Part shown: positions 34,009 to 44,205 of the stretch, one piece after another
How the letters are laid out: every line of letters begins with the position of its first letter
Numbering within the stretch: position 1 is the stretch's first letter
From: Ashinkailepas kermadecensis
Lineage: Eukaryota > Arthropoda > Thecostraca > Neolepadidae
Length of the DNA: 64,000 bases
NCBI GenBank assembly: GCA_034440615.1
Contig: JAOTOM010003177.1
Coordinates: 22,501-86,500, forward strand
Reading direction: 5' to 3'
Notes under the pieces: model-generated
Seen by the model: only the letters and a program-made list of their open reading frames with translations
The model's database searches: none
Told to the model about the DNA's origin: nothing
Program-made: the position numbers and the translations under genes

Positions 34009-34104
34009 TACAGCCCCAATGGATGACTGAATCGTCTAAAACACGGTTGGCACTAAGACAAGAGGATACAAGCATTACATTGAGGCACTTCACTTCACAC
34101 ACTT

Positions 34105-34458
34105 CACTTCAACAATTTCAGGGTACTCATGTTGTTGTCTCAGATTCGTTAAGCAGTCTTTTGGCTCTGAAGTCCTTTTATCCACGTGACCTCCTTTTAC
34201 AGGACATCGTGATTCGTCTTAATACCCTCAGCCAGTCTGGAAAAAGCGTCACGCTGTGCTGGGTCTCTAGCCATGTGGGCATTACCGGAAACGACATGGC
34301 TGATGCGGCGGCAAAGAGGGCAGCCGGTAAGCCTTCTACCCATGTACTTCCCCTTCCTGCCACAAATCTCAACCAGACCATCAACGCATTCTTCGAGCTC
34401 AAATGGCAGAAAGCGTGGGACTCGATTGAGAATAATAAGCTAAAAACATTGAAACATT
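34105..34458 (+). pseudogene. LINE F1, RNase H fragment
   Basis: VVVSDSLSSLLALKSFYP (third acidic residue), SGKSVTLCWVSSHVGITGNDMADAAAK and ALPLP-type linker up to ENNKLKTLKH. The frame ends where the next LINE begins (34459), so the C-terminal tail and 3' hairpin were lost or displaced. Confidence 0.8.
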
Positions 34459-35525
34459 GAGAAACCGACAATCGATATTTCCTTGAGCGAAACATACAAA
34501 TATGACACCCTACCTCAGGAGTTCCGAATTAAAGCTCTAAAACTCATTGCATCTTACGTCGGCTACAAGACTACGTACACGGACGGTTCTAAGACTGAAG
34601 CTGGAGTTGGCTCAGCTTTTGTCAGCGGCTCTTCCACACGCTCCTTTACGCTGCCAGCTCAGGCATCAGTGTTTACATCCGAGTTAGTAGCCATTAACAA
34701 AGCCTTGTGTTTTATACAGGTATGTGATGAAACATTACACCTTATTTTAACAGATAGCCTTAGTAGTCTTTTGGCATTGCGATCCTTTAATCCATCACAC
34801 TCCATTGTCCAGGAAATAGTTTTACGGTTCATGTCACTACGTGCAGAGGGTAAGACTGTCGTTATATGCTGGATTCCGAGCCACGTCGGTATATTGGGGA
34901 ATGAGGCCGCTGACGCGGCTGCTAAGCGAGCGACACAGAAACCATGTACGCGTCATGTGCCTATTCCTGCTCGAGATATATATCCCGTCATCAAGGACTA
35001 CGTATTTCGTGAGTGGCAGGAACTATGGGACGCGGTGGGTGAAAACAAAATGAGGATAATTAAACCTTGCATCGGCCAGTGGTCCTCGTGCTCGCGTAGG
35101 ACTAGGCGAGACGAGGTGACACTGTGCCGCCTACGCATTGGTCACACGTATCCAACGCATGGATATATTCTTTGTGGTGATGAGGCGCCCATGTGCCCCA
35201 GATGCCAAGGACGCCTTTCAGTGCGTCACATCTTAACCTCATGCCCTCAGCTTTCTGATGTTTATAGGGTTTACTTTGGACGATCGCAGCCGTTCTCAAT
35301 TCGTGACGTTCTGGAGGATGAATCGGACGCAGTAAATTCTGGTCAATTGTTCCATTTTCTTTTAAAGGTAAACTTCCATGCTATATATTCCCCTGTCTAA
35401 TGTACGTGTGTAGGCTTGCATATTGTTTTTTTATAGGATGGACACAGTTTAAATAGGTTCGTTATGGGCGCTGTATAACCAATGCAGTTGATGCGCCCAA
35501 AAACCCAAATAACTAACTAACTAAC
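34459..35525 (+). mobile_element. LINE F2, RNase H plus 3' end
   Basis: 5'-truncated just before RNase H. It has a complete RNase H and Cys/His tail, a 3' UTR, the hairpin ATGGGCGC...GATGCGCCC (35464-35497) and a tail of AACTAACTAACTAACTT. It follows F1 directly and is followed directly by G. Confidence 0.85.
34483..35400 (+). CDS. LINE F2 RNase H and Cys/His tail (open fragment)
   Basis: 305 open codons. RNase H residues: YTDGSKTEAGVGSAF (D), FTSELVAINKAL (E), LTDSLSSLLALRSF (D) and IPSHVGILGNEAADAAAK (His, D). The zinc-like tail reads CRLRIGHTYPTHGYILCGD, CPRC, SVRHILTSC. It ends FHAIYSPV and a stop. It has no RT and no promoter of its own, so expression is unlikely. It is the best preserved RNase H domain among the truncated copies. 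Confidence 0.8.
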   Translation: MSETYKYDTLPQEFRIKALKLIASYVGYKTTYTDGSKTEAGVGSAFVSGSSTRSFTLPAQASVFTSELVAINKALCFIQVCDETLHLILTDSLSSLLALRSFNPSHSIVQEIVLRFMSLRAEGKTVVICWIPSHVGILGNEAADAAAKRATQKPCTRHVPIPARDIYPVIKDYVFREWQELWDAVGENKMRIIKPCIGQWSSCSRRTRRDEVTLCRLRIGHTYPTHGYILCGDEAPMCPRCQGRLSVRHILTSCPQLSDVYRVYFGRSQPFSIRDVLEDESDAVNSGQLFHFLLKVNFHAIYSPV

Positions 35526-35785
35526 TTGTCCCAACTTCATGGTGGAACGAAGACGTCACTTCGGGTCCAATTTCCACGAACTGTCGTTCTCTGATGTTTT
35601 AGGTGATAATTCACGGATCGTCGAGACAGGTCAAGTATATCGATACTCATCCACTGTTCAGTTTGACGTAATCTATCCCTTTAAAAAATAGACACATACC
35701 GCCAATTGTAATGTGAAAATGAGATATGGGCGCTACATAACCAGTAGCAGTTGATGCGCCCGTAAGCCCAATCAATCAATCAATT
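35526..35785 (+). mobile_element. LINE G, 3' end only
   Basis: The last about 50 codons of ORF2 remain (ERRRHFGSNFHELSFSDVLG through FDVIYPFKK and a stop near 35690). The hairpin ATGGGCGC...GATGCGCCC and a CAATCAATCAATCAATT tail follow. It sits head to tail between F2 and H. Confidence 0.85.
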
Positions 35786-36595
35786 GAAAAGCCGCCTAGT
35801 GTTATGGAAATCATCCGTAAGAAAATCCCGATGTCAAGAAATAGTACTGTCTAGGCTGAGGATAGGTCACACATACGCCACCCATATTTACTTGCTGATG
35901 AACGAGTCCAGGCCGATCTGCGACCATTGTGATGTACCCCTCACAGTGCGTCATGCCCTGTTGTCATGTCCCCGCTTTCGAGTACAGCGAAGACGGCATT
36001 TTGGACAACGGGTAGATTCGTTTTTTTTTGCTGAAATTTTAGGGGAGGATTCGCTTTTTTTCCAACACGGGCACATTATTTGAATATATCTCCGACATTA
36101 AGCTCCATGTCATCTGTCCATCGTTGTAGTGTGCTTTTATCGTGCATGTATACTAGGGATGTCAAAATCCCGGGATTTGCCAATCCCGGAATCCCGGGAT
36201 TAAAAAATTTCAATCCCGGGATATCCCGGGATCCCGGGATTACAGTTCAGTTGAAAATAAAGATGTAAAATAGGTATATAGGAGGTCGCAGTGATACCAT
36301 TTCCTCTAATATATGCTGCGGTTGAAGAGCGTTGGCGTTCTGTTGCATTGGTTAGCTTCCAATTCTTAAATTAGTTCTGCAAAATGTAAGATACAAAACC
36401 TATATTGACCACAATAACAACAACTGAAAGTGTCACAAAACTTTATCATATTGAAGCACAATAATGTTTGTAACTTCCGAAACTTCGTCCGCAAATCATT
36501 TTGTTTACTCGTTTAGCATAATTTAAATACAAATATACCAACTGGATCCTGTATCACGCTGAAATAAGTATTGAGTCCTTAGAACAGAACGTTTA

Positions 36596-38467
36596 TTACC
36601 GATAACGACACTTCAGGAACACAAGCGCATCGATTGTTTCATCATTTAAACGTGAACGGACCTTGGAAACCACATGTCCTACAGTAGAAAACACTCTCTC
36701 GGACTCTACGCTCGTGGGGACAATCGTTTTGAGCCACTGATAGACCATTTCCGTGAGCCTGCCACGGCCAGAAATTGTTATTGTGTCTAGCTCTTTCCTC
36801 ACAGCCTTCGACAGTTGGCTTTGCCCTAGACCCTCCGGTGTGACTGGCACTGCACCCTTTGAGACTTTCTCTAGCGCCATCTGCAGCTGTTGCTGTAGAG
36901 ATGGTGGTGGAGGTGGCTGATCCACATCTGAGTCAGAATCGTGATTGCGAGCTTGGTCTTCCGGCTCGGTGCATGCTTCACCAAGTCTTTCGAGGGTTGA
37001 CGTGACGAAGTCTTGGACTTCCCTTTTTGTGGCACGGGGGAAGATATGCTTGAAATCTTCGTCAGTGTCTCGCATGCACGTGTGAAGCGATTGGAGCACC
37101 GCCGCCGCACTCGACCGTCGCTGTTTGATCCGACGAATCAAAGCTTCAGAAAAGCTTTGAGCCATATCACTGGATTTCTGTGACAGTGAGGTCAGCATGA
37201 ACCGTACAGCGGCCTCGGCTTCTAACAAGCCACACTCACGTCGACACACCGATTCAGCTCCTAGCTTTAGTATGCTCAGGCATCTTACCATCTCCTGTAT
37301 CAGATCCATTTCCCATTCTTCCACCATTTTCACGGTTTTCTCTCCGATGTCAATCAGAGCTTTATGAACGGCTGATGTCAGTACGACAAAACGCTCGAGC
37401 ATCGAATGCAGGCTGTTCCATCTTGTTTTGCAGTCTATTATCAACATCATTTCCTTTCCTTTCTCTTCAACTACGTATTTTTGTAGTTTCTCATTTTTTA
37501 CTGGGGATTTCCTGAACAATCGTACGATTTTTCGTACCTTTTTCACCACATCTAATTTGGAACCTCGAAGTTCGGAAAACTCGCTGATGTCCGACTCCCC
37601 TTCCGCGTCTTCGCCGGCGCTATCGTCTGAGTCACCACCACCACTGCGGTGTGCTATGTCCGTGTACAGTACGTCGACTACCGCCAAGTGGATACCGTGC
37701 GCCAAGCACAGCTGATGCTCACATGGCAGCTGTTTGCCGAATTTGACCATGACGGATGCCCCGTCACTGGTAACTGCCATCACGTGCTGAAGATCCAAGC
37801 CGAACTCGGCTAGCTTTTCTTTCAGAAGCTCGACGCATTTTTCGGCTGGCATGGAACCATGGCACCGAATGACGCCCAAGCCCCATACTTGCTCCTCACA
37901 GTGCACGTTAATACTCATGTAACGCCGGTTCCGCAGCGAGGTGTACTCATCTATGGTAAGTGAGAATCTGGAACCACCGGTTAGTGTGTCTTTCATTTCT
38001 GATTTCACTTCCATTTTGACCCGAGCACAGTGTCCCATCACCCGCTTTTTAATGGTGTCGTGGTGGGTTGGCACGTTTTTAAATCCCTTTGCTGCCAGAA
38101 GGTCACGGAGATCGGGGGAAGTGCAGAACACGCTGAATGGCAAGCCGTCTCTGGCACACATCTTCGCCAATTTTGAATCCAAACCTTCTTCCGTACATGT
38201 TGGAAAGTAGCTATCAATAGTCTTTCTTTTTTTCTCTGCTGGTCCTCGGTCCTCACTTGAGCACTGGGATGCGCTTGCACTTCCAGTTGAACTACCCGCG
38301 CATAGGTACGGATGATTCGTCTTCAAATGGACATGCAGCCCTTTTGTTGAACCACCACTTATCTTCAGAACTTTGTTGCAGCGTTTACATTTAGCGGTTT
38401 GTCCTCCACGCTCACGTGGAAAATGTTCCCACACCGCACTTCCTTTAAACGGCACGTAATCTGACAT
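36596..38467 (-). CDS. hAT transposase, BED zinc finger, full length
   Basis: 623 codons without interruption. An N-terminal BED finger is visible (VWEHFPRERGGQTAKCKRC, then KGLHVHLKTNHP; CX2C...HX4H, residues about 12-52). The RNase H-like core includes FSLTIDEYTSLRNRRYMSINVH (first Asp), VTSDGASVMVKFGK and CEHQLCLAHGIHLAV (C..H). TRWNSLHSMLERF follows, then the insertion domain, and the C-terminal hAT dimerisation region (YQWLKTIVPTSVESERVFST, then SRLNDETIDALVFLKCRY). The protein would cut at the element ends and make 8-bp duplications. Length is normal for the family. Promoter elements were not identified; the start Met at 38467 gives MSDYVPFKGS. Confidence 0.92.
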   Translation of the reverse strand: MSDYVPFKGSAVWEHFPRERGGQTAKCKRCNKVLKISGGSTKGLHVHLKTNHPYLCAGSSTGSASASQCSSEDRGPAEKKRKTIDSYFPTCTEEGLDSKLAKMCARDGLPFSVFCTSPDLRDLLAAKGFKNVPTHHDTIKKRVMGHCARVKMEVKSEMKDTLTGGSRFSLTIDEYTSLRNRRYMSINVHCEEQVWGLGVIRCHGSMPAEKCVELLKEKLAEFGLDLQHVMAVTSDGASVMVKFGKQLPCEHQLCLAHGIHLAVVDVLYTDIAHRSGGGDSDDSAGEDAEGESDISEFSELRGSKLDVVKKVRKIVRLFRKSPVKNEKLQKYVVEEKGKEMMLIIDCKTRWNSLHSMLERFVVLTSAVHKALIDIGEKTVKMVEEWEMDLIQEMVRCLSILKLGAESVCRRECGLLEAEAAVRFMLTSLSQKSSDMAQSFSEALIRRIKQRRSSAAAVLQSLHTCMRDTDEDFKHIFPRATKREVQDFVTSTLERLGEACTEPEDQARNHDSDSDVDQPPPPPSLQQQLQMALEKVSKGAVPVTPEGLGQSQLSKAVRKELDTITISGRGRLTEMVYQWLKTIVPTSVESERVFSTVGHVVSKVRSRLNDETIDALVFLKCRYR

Positions 38468-38646
38468 TGCTTCTCAAAAGATCGAAAACAAACTAATAAA
38501 CGTTAATGTTCACCATCAAACCCTATGCCAATCTGCAAATGCAATCTGCTCTACGAACAGGTCACGACGCGTGCCAGTACGGCGATGCTTTTCCGGCAAC
38601 TGATCCCCGGCGGCGGTAAATCCCCGGCGGCGGCGGCGGCAACGAC

Positions 38647-38807
38647 CAGAGGCGCAGCCAGGGACCGGGGGGCGGCAAAGGGGCATTGGTCCCTCCCTTG
38701 CGGCCGATGTTTTCACTTTTCTGCATTGGAACTGCCCATGAGCAAAAGTTTGGCCCTTCCTTCAACATCAGCTTGCCCTCCTTGAGAAAATCGTGGCTGC
38801 GCCCCTG
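38647..38807. mobile_element. Short hAT MITE inside the hAT transposon
   Basis: 161 bp with termini CAGAGGCGCAGCCAGG and, inverted, CAGGGGCGCAGCCACG. The flanking 8-mers GCAACGAC (38639-38646) and GCAACGTG (38808-38815) agree at six of eight positions. There is no coding content. Confidence 0.6.
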
Positions 38808-39523
38808 GCAACGTGCGCTGTCAAGGTCAAGTGTATTTCCACTGCTCTCACGCTTACTGCGGCGACTTCGGAATAGCGTGGGAAGAGCGTGACCTTGTGA
38901 GCTTGTTTCAAATTGGGCGAGAGGGGGGGCGCAGTGTGGTTTATTTAAACGAAGGATATATTATTATTCCATGATTTTTATAGGGGAATAACTTTATGTC
39001 TACCTATATTTCACTCACTTCGTGCTATCGGGTCCCGCACTATTTTGTTTTTGCCAATGTCGGGGGGTCTGGGTGGCGGAGCCCCCAGTTAGGGCCCCAC
39101 AGGATTAGGTGAGTTAGTTTTGGCCAGGTTGAGCTTTAATATCACTTTTTCGATGATATAAAAATTTATAGCACAAAGTAAGGGATTTATAGCACACGTG
39201 TAACTACCACCTTTTTATACCATTTCATTTTGTTAACTATTTGACAACTGTCATTGACTTGAGTACGTTCACTTTGAATAACAGCGGCATCCCGGGATTA
39301 CCTGATTCTTAATCCCGGGATTCGGGATTGAACCAATCCCGGGATCCCGGGATCCCGATCCCGGGATTGACATCCCTAATGTATACCTGTGACTTAGGCG
39401 TGTGAAACTGTGTACTTCGGAAGAATGTCTGTCCTTTTTTTTAGCAGGTAGCACACTATTAGTTATGGGCGCTAAATGACCAAACCTGGTCGATGCGCCC
39501 TAAAACTCAAATAACCAACCAAT

Positions 39524-40194
39524 CTCTCAAAAGCCTTCTGATGCCTTCATCGGCCAGATGAACGCCATCATGTGCGAAAAGCTCAGGATGCCTACTGAAG
39601 TGCGGACACATGTCATGAAAAACGACGCGCTTTCCTGTATTCTTAGCCACGGCACTAACCTGCTCTTGCATGTTGTCATTAACCATTCTTAACATTTTGT
39701 CATTATCTCCGAGAGAAGGGCGGGGGAGCACACCCAAGGCCAGGATACACAACTTGCTGTTCAAGTTCAGGAGTTGCGAAATTAACTCCTGGTGCTCGCA
39801 TAGCTCCTTCTGCACTACGGCCTCTGTCTGCACACCTGTCCTCGAAAAAAAACTCCATTGCTTCCGATCCACACTACTGCAACTACCACCTGTCCCTGGT
39901 TCACCTCACAAACTTTTCTCATCTCCCTTACGATACGACTACGAGCGCTTCGGCAGGATTCTCCTGGGTATGACAAAACCTTAGTGAACGTAAACTGAAA
40001 GCTGCTGGCCACGATGGCTTTACGAGGAACAGTTTTGTTGAGAAGTTCTACAAGTTTGTCCACTCGAGACATCCTAAACATACTATCACCGACAAGGACA
40101 ACTGGGATATTTTGGTGACACGAATTCTGGTCCTAGCAGAACGACTTTTCCTACTTTTCCTACTTTTCCCTTCGTTCGGCTGGGCGGCTTCCAT
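39524..40194 (-). pseudogene. SGNH/GDSL esterase-like protein, transposon-associated
   Basis: From an ATG at 40194 (MEAAQPNEGK and a basic RKSRKSR stretch), a frame change near 40120 leads to NIPVVLVGDSMFRMSR, with the nucleophile block GDS. VVVAVVWIGSNGVFF follows, and after another shift near 39850 the frame gives LCILALGVLPRPS and FAHDGVHLADEGIRRLL, with the Asp-X2-His catalytic pair. Together this is an SGNH hydrolase fold. Such esterases occur in some retrotransposon ORF1 proteins and other transposons, but no partner gene is seen here. The C-terminus is truncated by the tail of LINE H at 39523. Confidence 0.65.
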
Positions 40195-40824
40195 GTCAAC
40201 CTGCAAAAGAGAGTCAAATCAGCATACACATATTGTGCAGAAATGGGTGGCTGTAGAAAGTGCGGGAGACAGCAGACGCTTTTAAATATTGGGGAAATTT
40301 ATAATAATCAAGAAGTTTGGCAATCCATGGCAAACATGCATATACATGAATATCACGACTTTTCACGGATTTACACAGACGGCTCAAAGTCAGTCTCTGG
40401 TGTTGGATGTGCTTACGTCAGTCGACACAGTGTTCGATCTTTTTGTTTACCGACACAAGCATCGATTTTTACTGCTGAATTGTATGCCATTCTGCAAGCC
40501 CTCAATTTTATACAGGTCCCCGCAGTGGGGTCAGCCTCGTTGCTCGGCTGGCTAGAGAAATGACGCTCTCTCGGGTTACCACAGCCTCACTCGTCCTTCC
40601 ATCCATACGCTCCCATTCCAATGCCCATCCCATCTCAACGTCCATGTCCTTCACCTGGCCCTGCAACACAAACTCTCCCCACTAAGAGCAGGTAGGACAA
40701 CTACCGCTGTCCTGCCCACCGCTCCTCGGACGCCTGGCGTCCTCCCGTCCGCGGGACCCAGGCGTCCCCCCAGTAGGGCCCCTACGTGGTGGGGCGTCCG
40801 AGGAGTTGAAACCAATAAACTTCC

Positions 40825-43800
40825 ATGGATTCTCCTGACACACAACTATACCCTCGCCCTAGTCTTGACTCGGACGATTCGTCGTTCCAGTCTTCAACAT
40901 CCCAGTCCCGCGCCTCCGTGAGGCCAGTTTTAGACGCTGTCTCGGATTACCCGTCTATGGATTCTCGTCCCGTCGGGGAGACGCGACCTGACAAGACACC
41001 TGAGCGTGAAACCGAAGTAGAGCCACAGTTCGTCGAACCAACTGTCTTGATCCTGTTTAGTTCAGAGCTCAGACTGTCCTACCTCAGCCCTTTCCAACGG
41101 TGTGAGGGCACCGAGCGATTCGGTACAGTGGTACGGTGCGACAAATTGGGTGATGGTGGCATCGAAGTTGAATTTTCGGATCCGGAGGAAGCTAGGCGGG
41201 CGTTAAAAGCCACACTCTTTACGTTTACGTACACCATCGATGGTAGACGCGTACAAAGGACAGTGCCCCTAAATGTGAAAACTCACCACTCTAAAAACTG
41301 CTCCAGAGGTGTCATCACTTGCCATGACCTACAAGGTGTGACATGTGAAGAAATTGTGCACGGTCTTGCGGCGTTCGGTGTCCTGGAGGCTAGAAGACTG
41401 AAAACGAAAAGGGACGGTGTTTCACACGACACAGACAACATTGTACTTACCTTTAACTCCCAAAATCAATGATCTTGTACAAAAATGTGCAAAATGACTT
41501 CAGGTGATGAGCACTGTCTCCAGATGCTCCTATGGAGCAGACAGGTCTATTTTACTTCCCATGTACCGATCGCTAGTACGCTCTAAAATTGACTATGGAT
41601 GTTTTATTTATGACTGAGCGTGTGTCACAACGAAATGCCGTTTGGACGTTATACACAATACAGCCCTTCGTGTTGCTACTGGAGCTTTCCGTACTTCTCC
41701 AGCCGGTAGTCTAGTGGCCGAAACCGATGAACCTCCCCTTGCGTTACGCCGTATGCTAATGGGAGCGAGATATGCATGTAAGGTCGCACAGAACCGGAAA
41801 CATCCAGCATATAAATGGATATTTTCGAGGTCATTACTGCCACGTCGGTCAACCAGTAATCAGCGTGGCTTGCCATTTTCTTGGCGCATGGCTTCTATCT
41901 TTCGCAAATGCAATATTAGACCAAGCTCTATGACACGCGCTGTCACTCCGAGCATCCCCCCTTGGAAGGTTGTCCCAGTGCAGACTGACCTCACTTTGTC
42001 CCATTCAAAGAAGAGAAATGTAACCTCCGAAGAATTCCGCATGCTTGCGTTAGAAAAACTACACCAGTACCGTGAGTTCTCCCGCATCTACACAGACGGC
42101 TCCAAGTCTCCTTCCGGCGTGGGATGCGCGTATGTTGGTCGACGTGGTATTGGTTACTTCTGTTTACCGAAGCAGGCGTCTATCTTTACCGCTGAACTTT
42201 ACGCCATTTTGCATTCGCTTTATCATATTCAGTATCACCAGTCCATAAATCACGTCGTTTTTACTGACTCCCTGAGCAGTCTCTGGGCAATGAGGTCTTT
42301 CAACCCGGATAACAGGCTTGTGCACAGGATTCTTTCCGTCGTCAAATCCCTGACTACTATCAACAAAAACATCGTATTCTGCTGGATCCCCAGCCATGTT
42401 GAACTCGCAGGTAACGAAGCTGCCGATATAGCCGCCAAGCACGCAATCAGCAATGGCCGTGAAGTTCGTCTACGTCTTCCTCCAAGTGATATATACCCCT
42501 CCATATTATCACATATACGGTCCGAATGGCAACGAACCTGGAATTCCAAACCTAGTAAGCTGAGGGTTATAAAGCCGGCACTAGGTATGTGGCACTCCTC
42601 ACACCGGACCTCACGACGGGAGGAAGTAACGCTCTGCCGATTGAGGATTGGCCATACATTCGCGACACATAGCTTTCTTCTGACCGGTGATGACCAACCT
42701 TTATGCCCACGCTGTTCGGACCCGCTTACCGTGTATCATGTTTTAGTAGATTGTGTACTGCTGGACCCTCTCCGACGCCAGATTTTAGGACGGGTAAACA
42801 TTGACACTTTACGAATGCTACTAAACAATGACTCTGGGGTTGTATCGTCTGGAAACATTTTTGCTTTCCTTCAACAAGCACGTTTTGAAGTTATATATCG
42901 CCGCCCCTGAAGACTATTAACTACTGACTACTATGGGAGCATAGTAGATTAACTATAAACGCAGTTATGGGCGCAAAATGACCATTGCAGTCGACGCGCC
43001 CCTAAACACCAATTCATCATCATAACTCCCAAACACAGCCTACCCATGTGAGAATCGGGCATGTTAGGGTCCGGGTCCGCGTTTATCGACCAATCCCGAT
43101 GAGATGCTTCGCCTGTCACAGGTACGGACACACCAGTCGCCACTGTCGATCAAAGCCGAGATGTCTGCGATGTGCCTCCTTGGAGCATTCTGTGGACGCT
43201 TGCACATCGGAAACCTTATGCTGTCCAAACTGCAAGGGCGATCATTCTGCTTGTGACCGAGTCTGCCCGGTTTTCAAACGGGAGCAGAGTATCATGAGAT
43301 TGAAGTGTGACAGAGGCGTGTCATTCCGAGAAGCTCGGGAAATGACCAATGCGGCCACTACACCTCGCTCTTATGCGGCCGTGGTGGCCAGCTCCACCCA
43401 TGCCCTTCAAGCCGAGTCATCCCAGGAGCGAACAGACATGCCACCTACTACACCTGCACCACGGAGCTGTGATCCTCCTGGAAACGATGCTCTGGATAAG
43501 ATGACAGCCCGCCAATTGATAGGCCTGCTAAAGGAATGTGGTCTGGCAATAATCCAGGTAAACTCAGGCGATGAAATCCCGGCGGCAGTAACTGGAGTTG
43601 CAGCCGACTACGTCTTACCGTCTTGTCCTGCTGTTGTGCAGACAGAAACTTCGTTCAGTTCCCCAAAACAACGTCGTCCTGAGCAGCGCACGATCGCCTG
43701 CCAAACTGACGCTACCGCAACTCCGGTGACTGAACCGATCATGGTGGCATCCACTCAAACACCTCTCGCAGAATTCCCTAATTTACCACCCCCATCGACT

Positions 43801-44205
43801 TTTTTACCTCTCCGATCGACCAGCTCATTGCCGTCACTGAGAATTCCTGTGCGAAGTGGAGCTCCGGACCTGACAGCGCGAGGTCGAGCAGAAAGATCTA
43901 CAAGTGTGGCATCAAACATTGGTGGGAAAGGCGCAGTGGGAAAATGTTCCATGGCTGCGAGGCTCGGCATGCGAGAACGCTCACCGTCTGTACCGCGCGC
44001 ACCACTTGGCCCCTCTGGAAAAATAATGGGTCCACCTCCACCTGTCGCATCCACAGGCCAGCCACTTACACCACCTACCAGCCGAAAGCGGATGCCTATT
44101 TCGCCACCGACCAAAGCGAGTCCCAGGTCCCGTCCCCGCGCTGAGTCGCCCGTGATGAGGTACCCACCTGTAAGCCGAGACGTTTGGGATAGACTACCAT
44201 CCTGA
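40825..44205 (+). CDS. LINE I ORF1 (gag-like), interrupted by LINE J
   Basis: The two exposed parts, 40825-41464 and 43034-44205, total 1812 nt, a multiple of three. They join in frame across the TSD, so ORF1 was open (603 residues) before LINE J landed. The first part has an acidic, Ser-rich N-terminus, then an RRM-like gag region (SPFQRCEGTERFGTVVRC, GGIEVEFSDPEEARRALK, SRGVITCHDLQGV, EEIVHGLAAFGV). The second has three zinc knuckles (CFACHRYGHTSRHC, CLRCASLEHSVDAC, CPNCKGDHSACDRVC) and a Pro/Ser-rich tail. ORF1 proteins bind element RNA in ribonucleoprotein particles. It now ends prematurely at 41470-41472 in its own frame. Confidence 0.88.
41465..43022 (+). mobile_element. LINE J, 5'-truncated, nested in LINE I ORF1
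   Basis: Flanked by the perfect direct repeat AACTCCCAAA (41455-41464 and 43024-43033; 11 bp with the preceding T). Begins in the RT thumb (CTKCAKV-like sequence, then SRCSYGADRSILLPMYRSL) and runs through RNase H to the hairpin ATGGGCGC...GACGCGCCC (42967-43000) and a CATCATCAT tail. Confidence 0.93.
41642..42910 (+). CDS. LINE J ORF2 C-terminal part, RT thumb and RNase H (open fragment)
   Basis: 422 open codons; the same frame extends upstream to about 41500 with one TGA at 41614-41616. Contains HNTALRVATGAFRTSP and DEPPLALRRMLMGARYACK (RT thumb). RNase H follows: IYTDGSKSPSGVGCAY (D), IFTAELYAILHSL (E), FTDSLSSLWAM (D) and IPSHVELAGNEAADIAAK (His, D). It ends with CRLRIGHTFATHSFLLTGD, CPRC, VYHVLVDC. 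Very similar to LINE M and LINE K at these positions. Without the RT palm it cannot act alone. Confidence 0.85.
   Translation: MDVIHNTALRVATGAFRTSPAGSLVAETDEPPLALRRMLMGARYACKVAQNRKHPAYKWIFSRSLLPRRSTSNQRGLPFSWRMASIFRKCNIRPSSMTRAVTPSIPPWKVVPVQTDLTLSHSKKRNVTSEEFRMLALEKLHQYREFSRIYTDGSKSPSGVGCAYVGRRGIGYFCLPKQASIFTAELYAILHSLYHIQYHQSINHVVFTDSLSSLWAMRSFNPDNRLVHRILSVVKSLTTINKNIVFCWIPSHVELAGNEAADIAAKHAISNGREVRLRLPPSDIYPSILSHIRSEWQRTWNSKPSKLRVIKPALGMWHSSHRTSRREEVTLCRLRIGHTFATHSFLLTGDDQPLCPRCSDPLTVYHVLVDCVLLDPLRRQILGRVNIDTLRMLLNNDSGVVSSGNIFAFLQQARFEVIYRRP

Larger units (their letters stand above)
36154..39378. mobile_element. Autonomous-type hAT transposon, apparently intact
   Basis: 3225 bp. Inverted ends begin TAGGGATGTCAA (left 36154; inverse ending 39378). 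The flanking 8-bp direct repeat ATGTATAC is perfect (36146-36153 and 39379-39386). Subterminal arrays of the palindrome ATCCCGGGAT lie at 36166-36243 and 39288-39367, likely transposase-binding sites. One uninterrupted transposase gene lies on the minus strand. A smaller hAT MITE is inserted at 38647-38807. Confidence 0.93.
35786..39523 (+). mobile_element. LINE H, 3' end split by a hAT transposon
   Basis: 35786-36081 encodes the Cys/His tail (LSRLRIGHTYATHIYLL, CDHC, TVRHALLSC, RRRHFGQR), ending at a stop at 36079-36081. The 3' UTR is interrupted at 36153 by the hAT element and resumes at 39387. It ends in the hairpin ATGGGCGC...GATGCGCCC and an AACCAACCAATC tail. The tail abuts the SGNH relic. 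Confidence 0.87.
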
